A DNA stretch of 64,000 bases, taken from Mytilus edulis (taxonomy: Eukaryota; Mollusca; Bivalvia; Mytilida; Mytilidae). The notes under the pieces were generated by a model. That model was given only the letters and a program-made list of their open reading frames with translations. It made no database searches and was not told where the DNA came from. Location: contig NC_092352.1 in NCBI RefSeq assembly GCF_963676685.1, positions 26,059,117-26,123,116 on the forward strand, read 5' to 3'. The position numbers and the translations under genes are program-made. This document shows positions 11,401 to 21,169 of the stretch, piece after piece (positions within the stretch are counted from its first letter, which is position 1; every line of letters begins with the position of its first letter).

Positions 11401-12648
11401 ATGGTTTTGTTTAACGATAGCGAGGCGTTTATCTAAATCGCGTATTTTCGGGCAATTGGCAGGCGAATGAATATCTTTGCAGAAAATGCACGGCTTAGCT
11501 GATAAATGGTGATTTGCATTTCTAGTACTTGCGTTGTGTTTTCTTTGTGATTTAGCACCGGCGAAAAAGGTTGAAGTCGAAATATCACTTTCCGTCTGTG
11601 AAACTTGTCCGGCTTCCATAATTTGTATTTCCTTAAGTATACTTTTTCTAAGATCTCGTAATAGCCAATTTGTCGTACCATGCTCCCGCGCGAGATGCTT
11701 TCTGATTTCTCCGGGCAGTTTGTTGATTATAATCGGGACTAATAAATTACCGTATGAGTCCTGTGTCTGTCCAAGCGATTCAAGTCCTCTAACTAAACTC
11801 TCCATTTTGTCATAAAACATTCTCAGGCTTATGAGGTCATTCCGGGGTGGCGTAATATCAAGCAGTGCTTGTAGGTGTGCTTGTGTTATTTTATGAGTCT
11901 GTCCAAATCTCTCTATCAGAACATTTACGGCTTCGGCATAGTTAGCGTTAGTTAGAGAAAATCCGGCAATTGTCTGAGCGGCTTCGTTTTCTAATTGGGC
12001 CTTCAAATAATTAAACTTTTGAACATCTGTCAATGTTGGGTTGTAATGAACTGCCGATTCGTAAGAATCCCAAAAGCTCGGCCATTCTAATATATTGCCA
12101 TTAAATGTAGGTAAAGTTAATTTTGGCAAACGGTGATTGCTGGATATAGCGGACGGGACAGTATAGCTTGACGTGGGAATTGATGTGGCAATTTGGCTTG
12201 TCTCTGTTAAAATTCGAGCGGCATCATTTGACTGTGGCAATGACGGGGCGGCATAACTTGTCTGTGCAATTTCGGGTGAACTAGTAGGGATGAACGGTGG
12301 ACTGTCTACATTTAAAACTTGATAAGACGAATGTGATGGTTGATTGGAAATAGGTTGTGATGTTTTATCTATGAATATCTTAAAATGTCTCAGTTTAGTA
12401 ACAAAATTTGTAGTATACTCATCTGTGTCTACGATTTTCGTCTCTTTATCCTCTGTTTCCGATGCGTTCTCAATTTGTTCATTCAGTGTGTCGAGTAACT
12501 TCTTCTTCTGTTGTAGATTTTCGTATGTGGCTAACAGCTCCTCTCTGTCGAATTCAGAACTTTCTTTTGCGTCGGCAAATTTTCGTAAAAGTCTGGTAAC
12601 GGCACTACGATTGCCCGTTCTTCTTGATTTAAGCTTTTGTAGTTCCAT
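8371..12648 (-). CDS. BEL/Pao Gag-protease-RT-RNase H polyprotein
   Basis: A 1425-codon frame. The start ATG at 12648 lies just after the primer-binding site, with an in-frame TGA two codons upstream that fixes it. Domains in order: a charged coiled-coil-like N-terminus (about 1-110); a Gag core (about 173-330, LPKLTLPTFNG, DUF1759-like); cysteine/histidine knuckles around CFNC at 418-421; an aspartic protease with FDEG (D533); the RT with TDIEKAF (motif A), LFGATCSPF (motif B) and YVDN at 946-949 (the BEL form of YxDD); a Pao-type A17 segment; and an RNase H fold (VFVDAS, LWSDSQIVLHWL). The frame runs out in the linker before the integrase because of a one-base shift near 8395. Apart from that it is open throughout, so the copy is fairly young. 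Confidence 0.9.
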   Translation of the reverse strand: MELQKLKSRRTGNRSAVTRLLRKFADAKESSEFDREELLATYENLQQKKKLLDTLNEQIENASETEDKETKIVDTDEYTTNFVTKLRHFKIFIDKTSQPISNQPSHSSYQVLNVDSPPFIPTSSPEIAQTSYAAPSLPQSNDAARILTETSQIATSIPTSSYTVPSAISSNHRLPKLTLPTFNGNILEWPSFWDSYESAVHYNPTLTDVQKFNYLKAQLENEAAQTIAGFSLTNANYAEAVNVLIERFGQTHKITQAHLQALLDITPPRNDLISLRMFYDKMESLVRGLESLGQTQDSYGNLLVPIIINKLPGEIRKHLAREHGTTNWLLRDLRKSILKEIQIMEAGQVSQTESDISTSTFFAGAKSQRKHNASTRNANHHLSAKPCIFCKDIHSPANCPKIRDLDKRLAIVKQNHLCFNCLGKHHIKECKSKGSCRNCSKRHHTSLCSEVKHTADPDKRSNSDTNNPLNSCNKNETTPSTSTIVNLVKDTEIQEDSTILHSSAQFHSNVLLKTAVAPVWSDRHCTDTNILFDEGAQRSFVTESLARKLNLQREGADNIQLSSFGETNANARRLDKATVYVETETGHKIPIQVLIVPMIATPLQNHIRYIDRNNNYLKGLKLAHPVTQQDTFEISLLIGADFYWEIIEDKVVRGNGPIAVKSKLGYLLSGPLHSEKSKHSTTSSIFNVLISRKTEEHDLEAFWKLEAIGIESPEVHEKENDYIRNYQVSSIEFRDHKYYAKLPWKTDHDELPLNYAVTKKRTESVIRRLRQEPNMLKKYSDIITDQENRGFIERVYETEPIPNKIHYIPHHPVKKDSSTTPIRIVYDCSCRISPNHPSLNDCLMNTPPILNDLTKILIRFRLNRYAITTDIEKAFLHVGLHEDDRDVTRFLWLSNPSDPDSHLIEYRFKAVLFGATCSPFILNATLLKHLQQTNNTTRKLLERDLYVDNILSSLNTEDDAIVYFKEARKLMNKAGFNLRSWTSNSEKVRTLAATENVLDTDEETKILGMRWNSVTDELFYPKREILNSSEIVTKREILKHSSRIYDPLGLLSPVTIRNKILLQDIWKRGFDWDQKVDEDIRISWMDLAKDVEQVTHEVFNRYLFSKTSCNSTGNNLHVFVDASTKAYGAVAYLCNGSDSTLVMAKTRVAPLKELTLPQLELMAAVIGARLVNHLKSTLECSSITLWSDSQIVLHWLKSTKTLKRFITNRVNEINDLTYSHIWKYCPTDCNPADLLTRGITSEKYKESTLWKKGPNWLTDTSKFPNTTIVSDASLSVLINEQENSQATRDISTDKNENQPGLHVIMDLNRYGSYKRLLRITAYVQRFVSRCRKQHNSRQTGLLKPPEIQKSAELWIKHCQETSFSEEYKALKSKTTTNLPRIRQLRFFLDDNNLMRCQGRIHNAPISEFAKFPYILPSNHASLNSS

Positions 12649-12650
12649 TA

Positions 12651-12662
12651 GTCACGGCACCA
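12651..12662 (-). promoter_or_regulatory. BEL tRNA primer-binding site
   Basis: Reading the minus strand, TGGTGCCGTGAC starts four bases inside the 5' LTR. It is complementary to a tRNA 3' end of the form GTCACGGCACCA, including the terminal CCA. It lies between the LTR and the start ATG, where reverse transcription of an LTR element is primed. The tRNA species cannot be named from 12 bases alone. Confidence 0.75.
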
Positions 12663-12666
12663 TAAA

Positions 12667-12832
12667 TGTGGGGACGATATCATATAATATAACTCTGATA
12701 AAATACACAACAGCTTTGTAGTTTGACGTTTACTAGTTACTAAGCAAAGATAAGGAGACGTCGCCGTTGTGACGTCGACCTTGGTTACAATGTTTCTTCC
12801 GAGACGTTGCCGGTCCCGCGGTCTTCTCGACA
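12667..12832 (-). repeat. BEL 5' LTR (intact, 166 bp)
   Basis: It begins TGTGGGG and ends CTCGACA on the plus strand (TG...CA). It is the unoccupied counterpart of the interrupted LTR at 4233-6907 and keeps the single ACTA at the position where the other copy carries the 2.5-kb insert. It is short for a BEL LTR. Confidence 0.85.
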
Positions 12833-13345
12833 ACTTTATTGGACAAATCTATCACATTGAACACGGGTTAAAAGAAACAAGAAATACACAGTTAAATATG
12901 CATCATATCTTGATTTAATACTCGAAATTCACAATGAGGCAGTGTTGAAAACAAAACTTTCTGCGAAGCGATGATTTCAGCTTCCCAATTGTGAACTTTC
13001 GATTTCTATGTAGTAATATTCCAGCTGCGTCTGCATACGGAGTATATATCTCCCAGTTAATACGATGTTTTGATTGTATTTCATATCATGGTTACCTTGA
13101 TGGAGGCTTGAAGCTATGAAGCCAAGAGTTCCAAGTTGTGATTTTGAAATATTCCTTTTGTAAATTTTACGGATGCCAGCACTAGTTTGTTGACCGCTTT
13201 CAATATGTGTTTCACAGATGACGACGGATTTGTTCCAATTGTTGTTATTACAATCTCGTAATCTCGTAATCTCGTAATCTCATTCCCCAAATGTGAGTTA
13301 CCAAATTAGACTTATCACCAGGTGTGTACTTACACGAGGTAGCAC
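12833..13345 (+). pseudogene. Penelope-like RT pseudogene, downstream half
   Basis: It continues the relic broken at 4232. Recognisable pieces are SDDFSFPIVNF, SNIPAASAYGVYISQLI and a thumb-like region (LKYSFCKFYG). These align with the homologous minus-strand copy at 20.1-21.2 kb (KLYDKRDDFSFPIVNFPF, SNIPAAPAYGVYISQLI). Several stops and shifts are present. A short tandem 'ctcgtaat' (three to four copies) sits at 13254-13282. Confidence 0.7.
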
Positions 13346-13965
13346 TCCACAGTTAGAAAATAAAATTAAAATTCAACCACAATATGTTCAATCATTTTCT
13401 ATTCCTATCTTTCTAATACATTATGCCAACTGTTTGTGTCATACATGTGCATATGTATTTAGTCAGTAACTTCCATAGATTTGATTTTTAAAAGTTGAAA
13501 TGGTAATATATAATTTCTTTTTTTTGCGTATCAATTGCAAAATTCGGCTTCTATTTACCATAAATTATTACAACAATGAGGTTGAAAATGTCACATATTC
13601 CCCAAAAATTTTGTTCAAACTAGAATTTTTCAGTGAAACCGTTTCTAAAACTGTTGACACTTATCTAATAAATGATCAAATACAAAAATGGTGTCACCTC
13701 ATTTGTTCGTAAAATCAAATTTAAAGTACGTGCGACAAAAAACATTACAATAATTCCGGACCAATGTTTGGTATGGATATGAAATATGGACTGTCATACA
13801 GAAAACAGCCCATAATACATATATTACACAATCTTGATGTTACTATAAACCCAATATGAAGGCTAATTCAATTTTCAGCTATCCAAAAATGAATTATATT
13901 GCACACTATAGCTGTTGTATATGAAAAATCCAAAGGGGCCAAAATGCAAAACTACACACGCAACT
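13346..13965. other. possible insertion between RT relic and its 3' tail; no gene seen
   Basis: The stretch is AT-rich and non-coding. It is bounded by CCACAGTT near 13350 and AACTGTGG near 13960, which are inverted relative to each other. That would fit a small DNA transposon inserted in the 3' part of the Penelope-like relic. The inverted ends are only about 8-11 bp, so this is tentative. Confidence 0.3.
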
Positions 13966-14375
13966 GTGGTGTACAACACGACGGTGTCACATTTGGGCAG
14001 GATCTGTTTACCCCTTCCGGAGCAGCTGAGATCATCCCCAGTTTTTGGTGGGGTTCGCGTTGCTGAGTCTTTATTTTTCTAAGTTGTGTTTTTGTTACTA
14101 TTGTTTATGTTTTTCCATTGCATTGTCAGTTTATTTTTGATTTATGAGTTTTAATGTCCCTCTGGTAACCTACGCCCTTCTTTTTTAAACAAGATATGCT
14201 TACCATTTGTTCGTGTTGGCCAGTCTTTGGTTTTGTATGTTGTTTTTTCTGTACTCTTGTTTGTTATTGTGTCTTCTTTTTTTTTTTGCAATGGCGTTGT
14301 CAGTTTATTTTCGACTAATGAATTATAATGTTTCTTTGGTATCATTAGCCTCTCTTTTACTATGATGTCCATTTG
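13966..14375 (+). repeat. Penelope-like element 3' tail, duplicated
   Basis: The sequence 'ggagcagctgagatcatcc' followed by 'tttttggtggggttcg' and 'gcattgtcagtttattttt' is the non-coding tail seen next to the RT at 20.3-20.5 kb (minus strand). It also occurs as fragments at 19590-19745 and 54765-54875. A second diverged partial copy follows at about 14200-14370 ('gcaatggcgttgtcagttt'). Confidence 0.6.
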
Positions 14376-14399
14376 ACTTTATATCATGTGCAAAATATA

Positions 14400-15689
14400 C
14401 ACATGGAAAAAAGTATTGCAACACCAAATTGAAATTGAAATTAAAAGAACACTTTTTATTTTTTTGTGATATAATTTGGTAAAATAGAACTAATTAAACA
14501 TTATTTAAGTATCATCTGAGTTTAATCAATAAATATCGACTCGATAAGTTTTTATCTGCACATGCATCTACTGTACCCGTAAACAGCAAAACAGATGTTT
14601 TCATCCTCATTGTTTTCAACACTTTAAATAACCAAGTTTTTAAAGTTATGTGATTGACACCTTGTAATGGGTCCTCGACAACTCTAAACTGCTGCAAGAT
14701 GGCAGATTATCAGCATGAGAGAAGCAGGGATGTCGCTGAAACAACTGCACGTATTTTTGGTCATCACCATTCCACTATAAGTCGTTTTGAGAATAAAAAT
14801 AAGGCACTAAACGATGTTAAAGACCTTCCGAGATAAAGAAGACCCCCTATACCATTTGCTAGGGAAAATCAAGCATAATAAAGGTTGGTCAGAAGGAAAC
14901 CCATTGCATACAATACAATCCTAAAAAGAGAGTGGAGGGCGTACAGGAGCCTTTTAACAAGAACTTTTCGAGATCGACTCATCGCTACTGGTCATCGTGC
15001 GATAAGACCATTTCGGAGACCTTTGCTTACGAACAGACACACAGTTTTCCGTATCCAATGTAGTGCAGGGCTCGCTAAAGTTGAAAATTAGCATCGTGGA
15101 GGAAGATCCATTGTTTCAATGGAATTCGGTTCATCTTCCTTGGGCGAATCGTAGCCCGGATTTGAACCATATCGAGCATATATGGGACACTATTGGGCGG
15201 AACGTGCGCGAAAGAACACCCCAGTTCAAACACATCATGAAATAAACAATGCCCTTCATCAGAAATGGTTGCTGCTACCTTAGAAACAAATTAGTCGATT
15301 TTTGGCAGGAATCAGAAGACGTTTAGATGCGGATATCCGTTTGAATGGAGGCTGCGCACAAAGTACTAATTCTTTGGCGTATAACGATCAACCATGATGT
15401 GAACAGACATCTGAAGATTAATTTTGAAATGTCTGACATTGTAAAGTTCGACTACAGTAAAAGTTGTAAAATGCATTTTTTTGTACAAAAAACACTTCAT
15501 TTTGTTATTAAAATTGTGGTTTTATAAATCATTTTTTTTCAAACATTTTTTGTTTGTTTCAATACTAATGTTATCATAAACTATGTTTCAATAATATTAT
15601 ACAAATATTTTATTATATTTCATCCAAAAAAAGAGGCTGATTTTTCAAATTTTAAAAAATCAAGGTGTTGCAATACTTTTTTCCATGTG
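14400..15689 (+). mobile_element. Tc1/mariner relic
   Basis: Perfect 26-bp terminal inverted repeats (14400-14425 and 15664-15689, starting CACATGGAAAAAAGTATTGC) are flanked by TA on both sides, the Tc1/mariner target. Inside, decayed transposase pieces are readable: an N-terminal helix-turn-helix segment (GHHHSTISRFENK, then NDVKDLPR), an RDRLIATGHRAIRPFRRP block, and the C-terminal catalytic end (SPDLNHIEHIWD, containing the glutamate of the DD34E triad) followed by a GGCAQ-like end. The middle part with the first two aspartates is missing and several stops are present, so it cannot encode active transposase. The perfect TIRs suggest it could still have been mobilised in trans. Confidence 0.85.
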
Positions 15690-15699
15690 TATATATAAT

Positions 15700-16470
15700 A
15701 ACAAAAATACTAAATAAAAAGGAGATATACGTTAAACCGGACAAATTGCAACGCTTGACCATAGCAACCAACGGATCATCTGGAAAAGTTATGTTCCTGT
15801 ATTGGTATAGCCTTTTCCGAAGAAAATTGTGAGTTGAATCTGATTTTATAGTTATAAAATCCTACCAAGGATATATTGAAAAAATTGTGTGAACAACTCA
15901 AACAGATATAAGAAGATGTTGTGTGATTGCCAACTAGAGAACTCTCCACAAGAGACCAAACTACACAGAATCAACAGCTTTTCAAAACATACTATAATAT
16001 TATTAATTTGAATTATTTGAGTACATGTTTACATTATTTTATTCAGGAGAACTAGATATTCCTGTCGGTCCTATATCTAATCTTGTACCACAACAGTACC
16101 ATGTACATATTTCCCGTGGTATCCTCAAAAGTGTCGTGTGTGAAACAGAAGAAAGCACCAGCAAGATGAGAAAGAGAATAGGACATTCCTGTCATAACCA
16201 ACAAATTCTCAGAGACGGTGTATGACCACATACTGAAGAATTTTACTGCTATTGGGAAGGATGTAATAGAAGAAGTTCACGCATCGATATTAAATATCTT
16301 GGTTGATGTTGCTAACCTGGACAAACTTATATGTTCATGTACCATAGGTAGGTTTAATCATCAGGTAACACATGTCAGGTGGAGCGGAGAAGGGGTGTCA
16401 CTTCATCAGTTTGGTACAGGGGTCCTACTTAAATTATAACATTTTAACATATTGACCTTGAATAAACTTA
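15700..16470. other. no recognisable gene
   Basis: A SINE-like snippet ('attgccaactagagaactctccacaag') lies at 15920-15955. Two short open frames (16025-16225 and 16218-16439, plus strand) have no recognisable domain and no convincing splice context; they could be an exon relic or chance. Nothing else is seen. Confidence 0.3.
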
Positions 16471-17060
16471 TAGATATAAGATGTGGTATAAGTGCCAATG
16501 AGACAACTCTCCATTCAATTTGTAAAAGTAAACCATTATAGGTCAAAGTACGGTCTACAACACGGAGCTTGGCTTACACCGAACAGCAATCTATAAAGGG
16601 CCCCAAAATGACTAGTGTAAAACCATTCAAACGTGAAAACAAAAAAGTAAAATCACAAAAATACTGAACTTTGAGGAAAATTCAAAACGGAAAGTCCCTT
16701 ATCAAATGGCAAATGAAATGATAAAACATATCAAACGAATGGACAACAACTGTCGTATTCCTGACTTGGTACAGGCATTTTCAAATGTAGATAAATGTAA
16801 TCTATATTAAAAACGAGAAACGAGAAACACTTATGAACCACATCAACAAACGACAACTACTGAACATCATGCAGGTTACTGACCTGGGACAGGTGAGAAC
16901 AAATGCAGCGGGTTTAAACATGTTAATAGGTTCCAACCTTCATCATTTGAAACAAAAGTGTAACATCGCAACATAGAAAGACACACTATAAAATATTAAT
17001 TGAAATGGCTTAACTCAATCAAAACATATTAACACAAGTGAGAATACACTGAACGAAAAA
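16470..17060 (-). repeat. dispersed mussel-type repeat (near full length)
   Basis: It starts with 'gatgtggtataagtgccaatg' and continues with 'gagacaactctcc', 'acacggagcttggct', 'gtaaaaccattcaaacg' and 'caacaaacgacaactactg'. The same block order occurs at 51990-52290. In the opposite orientation it occurs at 27820-28180, 39465-39660 and 49888-50085, and a short copy is at 61770-61865. Here a second dispersed repeat ('cctgacttggtacagg') is embedded at about 16660-16790. It is non-coding and its class is not certain. Confidence 0.65.
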
Positions 17061-17639
17061 ATAATTATCAATGACACAATGTTGATAAAAAGTCAATAAA
17101 ATAAGGGGTTAGATGTTAAACAATTTCAGAAAGAAAACCATATCATTGAACAAAATACAGTCATTTAGAATAATGTGCACTGGTAAATGAAAATAATTTT
17201 GTTGTAAGGTATACAGTATAAATGGAGAACGGAAATACTTTTTACAAGTTATATAATTTTGTTGTTCATAGCACGAGAACAGACGTGAAAACTAATAGTC
17301 ATACTAAACAGTGGTATATATTAAAAATAGAGAGACGAGATATAACACTAAGTAAGTAAATATCAAATAAATAAAAATGTGATTTGTCAACTTGAAAATA
17401 TTTGGTATCCAGCAATTAAAATTCTGAAAAAATACATCATAGATTAAACACCTTAATTTAATCATCCACACAAACATGCAATTTAATCTAACAAAAATGC
17501 CAACAAAAAGAAGTTGTTTGATGGTTGATATTAGATATGATGAAGTAACAATATAACATGTACTCGATTAAAGATACAGTACAGATTAAGTAAAAAATAT
17601 AAATATGAGTGTATACAACATGAAAATAACACTATGAAA

Positions 17640-18110
17640 ATTACATGCGTCCGAAGTGACCTATCGACCTACCCGCATCAGGAACACTTAAGCCAAACGG
17701 AACTCGAAAATCAGATGCACAAATACCGGTCGACGACAAGAGTCATACGACCAAACGAGAAATGATAATTTGAGACGAATAGGCATAAAGGAATAAGAAC
17801 AAGAATGTGACCAAAGTACACGGATGCCCTATCCGCACTTTCATTTTTTATGTTCAGTGGACCGTGAAAATGGGGTAAAATCCCTAATTTGGCATAAAAA
17901 CTAGATAGATCATATCTTAAGGAACATGTTTACTAAGATTCAAGTTGATTGGACTTCAACTTCATCAAAAACTACCTCGAATAAAAACTTAAACCTGAAG
18001 CGGGACAGACGAACGAACGGACGGTCGAACGAATGAACGGACGGACGGACGCACAGATCAGAAAACATAATGCCCATAAATGGGGCATAAATATAGCATG
18101 ATGCACAACG
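17640..18110 (+). repeat. dispersed repeat with tetranucleotide tail
   Basis: A non-coding block ends in a simple GAACGGACG/GACG run (18003-18057) followed by 'ataatgcccataaatggggcata', an imperfect inverted repeat. The form (body plus simple-sequence tail) suggests the 3' end of a retroelement. The class is not identifiable. Confidence 0.4.
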
Positions 18111-19590
18111 TCAGCACCTATAATCAATAGCTATTTGGTATAATTTGTACAATGACACTGAATCTCATTCTGGCTACCTGCCCATGATTTTTTTTAGGAA
18201 AAGCAATTTATATAATGAGTTTTGTCCTTCTGTATATTATATGCACCATGTTTTATATTATGCCCATACTGGCTTATTTGGTGTGCGTTTCAGTTTGTAA
18301 TTAATATTTGTTTTCTCTCAATCGATTAATGACTTTTGAATACCGGTAAACTACTGTTGCCTTTATCTACCGTACAAAAGGGGTAATCATTTTTGTATGA
18401 TGTAATTTTGTAATTATATTATTTGTTTGTACCATTAAATGACGTGTTTCGTTTTACTTCATTATATGATGTGTTCTCGTCGTTACTATGGTCAACAAAC
18501 ATACATCGATTACATCGATTGCACTTCTACGTCATAGCCGATTACAATTCGCTTCTCCATAAATCAGTTTTTAAAACTTTATATTGACAGAAGGCATGTA
18601 TACATGTGTAAGGATATGTTTTTTATACGGGAGATGTGTGTCAATATTGTTTACATTCAAGTAATATGTTCAATGTAATTAAATGAACAATTTTGAAGTA
18701 GGTGTAAGTGTAGTTTTTGCTAGGAGTGAAGGTGTTTTTGAAAGAATTAAACTATGTTTTTAAATCACTGAATGATGGGTCGATTATGCAATTTTACCTT
18801 GTATCGTTTATTTAATTCAGGACGGGTTCCTTTGATCATGCTATTTTGATATTTTCATTAAATATGAATGACTATTTTTCAAAATTAAAATGCGAGTGTA
18901 ATTTAGTTCACATATGCATGAAATATTTTTATATTGTTCATATTTGTAACAAACAGTTACATACTGTAACATTTCGTTAATGAAAATAAAGTATTCATTC
19001 ATTCACCTTTAGTTTTCGCCAGGAAACAGTTTTGTTTTGTTTTAGATATAAAATACACAATAATTGAAAATTATTGGGTGAAAATAGATATGTGTTTAGT
19101 GTTGACATGTCATAATTTATACCATGAGTAACTTAATACATTTAAGAAAAAAATCACAAGAAAGCACGTGAATTTTAATAACTGCAGATTTTGTATTTAC
19201 CTAAATAATGTGTTACGCCTAACACAATGTTTAACATACTAGTATCTAGTATTCAATGCTGGTATAGGATTTTTTGTGACCAATGTTTGCCTGTCTTCAG
19301 CACGAAAGTCTCTTTGTTACATTCTAATTATTGTTTATTTCCACTGCAATAGGTTTCATGCATGTTAAGGATGAAATACCAGGATAAAAAGCCACGTCAT
19401 AAATATATAACTTTCTATCTGCATTTTTTTTTTAAATGGTATCATTATCTGAATGTTTATAAAACCAACTGAATTTCGAATAGAAATAATCTTATAAAAT
19501 ATACTAAAACAATTGTCCACACGTTTCCATTGTGTTTTTTCCTTCAAATCAGACGTTATTCGGGGATACATAGCCTTATTTCAAACACAT
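18110..19590. other. no recognisable gene
   Basis: AT-rich intergenic DNA with a fragment of the 'cgattaatgacttttgaa' dispersed repeat at 18290-18365. No coding signal was found on either strand. Confidence 0.4.
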
Positions 19591-20118
19591 GTGGAGCAGG
19601 ATCGTGTTCATCATTCCGGAGCACCTGAGATCATGCCTTGTTTTTTAAAGGGATTTGTTTTGCTCTTGATATAGGTTTTATCTGTTGTTCCTTGTGTTTT
19701 TAAATTAATTTTCAATGTCGGTTATGTTTAAACGGGAAACAGCTTTGTCTATCCTTTGTCACACAAAACGAGTTTTAATTTCAATATTTTACGCTCGAAT
19801 CAAAAAATGTTTAAAAGTCCAAATAAAGTACGAAGTTGCAGAGCATCATGAAATCATGAAATCACTGCGAAGATCTTACAGAATATAGACTAGAACGTCG
19901 CCCAGTATAACATGGTCTGAAACAAACGTGATCATGGACATGGTGTTCTCTGAAATGGCAGGTGTTCCTTAATCAACAGATATGACCGATACCCAGATAA
20001 CAACATATTCGGGCCATCTTCCTTGTAAAACAAGTAATAATCTACGTACCGACCGGTGTAAAATTCTACAACAACACATTTTTGACATTATTGATCAATA
20101 CTATGCCATTTCTTAATT

Positions 20119-21168
20119 TTAAACCAAAATCTTCAAAACCTGTAAATTTCTTGTAACAGCTGTTCGATTTACCAGCAACTTTACTATAGCTGAGCTACGA
20201 TTATCTGGATTGTATATCAACAAATAACGTTTATGGATTACAGTGTATCCTTTGCTAATTAGTAAAAGAGGGACGAAAGATACCAAAGGGACAGTCAAAC
20301 TCATAAATCTAAAACAAACTGACAACGCCATGGCTAAAAATAAAAAAGACAAACAGAAAAACAATAGTACACACCACACAACATAGAAAACTAAAGAATA
20401 AACAACACGAACCCCACCAAAAACTAGGGGTGATCTCAGGTGCTCCGGAAGGGTAAGCAGATCCTGCTCCACATGTGGCACATCAAGAAAATCATGATAG
20501 GAAATGCAAGCACGGGAATATCGTATCAATTGGGAGATATATACCCCGTATGCAGGTGCTGCTGGAATGTTGCTACTTAGAAATGGAAAGTTCACAATTG
20601 GAAAGCTGAAATCATCTCTTTTGTCGTAAAGTTTTGTTTTCAACCGACCCTCATTGTCAATTTCTAGATGTAAGTCAAGATATGAAGCCGACTTAACTGT
20701 ATCTGTAGTATCCTTTATCTCTAGTTCGATTGGATAGATGCGTTCCACATAGTCACCAAATTTTGAATTGTTTAGTGAAAGAACATCATCTATATAGCGG
20801 AAAGTAGAGTTAAAGGATATTGCTAACTTCTTATCTTTCTTCCTAAGAAGTTCCTGCATGAAGTCAGCCTCATAATAATAAAGAAACAAGTCGGCGAGTA
20901 GAGGGGCACAGTTTGTTCCCATTGGAATGCCGACAGTCTGTTGAAAAACACGTCCTCCGAACGTAACAAATATGTTGTCAATCAAGAAATCAAGCATCTT
21001 GATAATATCAGTTTCAGAGAATTTTTTGTTTCTTAGTAATGTTTGTGAAACTAAAGGAAGGCTTAATAAACGCGTTGTCATATACCAGAAATTAACAATA
21101 ATGTAATTGACATTGTTTTCCAGTATTTTAACCAGGCTGATCATTCCATGCGTTTTATGTGAGTTCAC
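20119..21168 (-). pseudogene. Penelope-like reverse transcriptase, internally deleted
   Basis: A 349-codon frame. It contains MLDFLIDNIFVTFGGRVF, GIPMGTNCAPLLADLFLYYY (motif B), FRYIDDVLSL (motif C, catalytic YIDD), YLDLHLEI, YDKRDDFSFPIVNFPF and AYGVYISQLIRYSR. After CISYHDFLD the protein runs straight into sequence that is the non-coding 3' tail of this family (VPHVEQDLL...). The thumb region was therefore removed by an in-frame deletion and the rest of the open frame is read-through of the tail. Motif A and the N-terminal part, including any GIY-YIG endonuclease, are not present. It matches the split relic at 3.9/12.8 kb closely. Not functional. Confidence 0.75.
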
Positions 21169-21169
21169 A

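Larger units (their letters stand above)
4233..12832 (-). mobile_element. BEL/Pao LTR retrotransposon, interrupted in its 3' LTR
   Basis: The element lies on the minus strand. Its 5' LTR is 12667-12832 and its 3' LTR is 4233-6907 once the 2.5-kb insert at 4309-6817 is subtracted. Both LTRs then measure 166 bp and read TG...CA on the plus strand. A primer-binding site follows the 5' LTR, then Gag-Pro-RT-RNase H and integrase frames. The flanks are ACTAT (4228-4232) and ACTTT (12833-12837), a 5-bp target duplication with one change; BEL elements make 4-6 bp duplications. The insertion site lies inside a Penelope-like RT relic. One frameshift near 8395 probably inactivates this copy. Confidence 0.85.
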
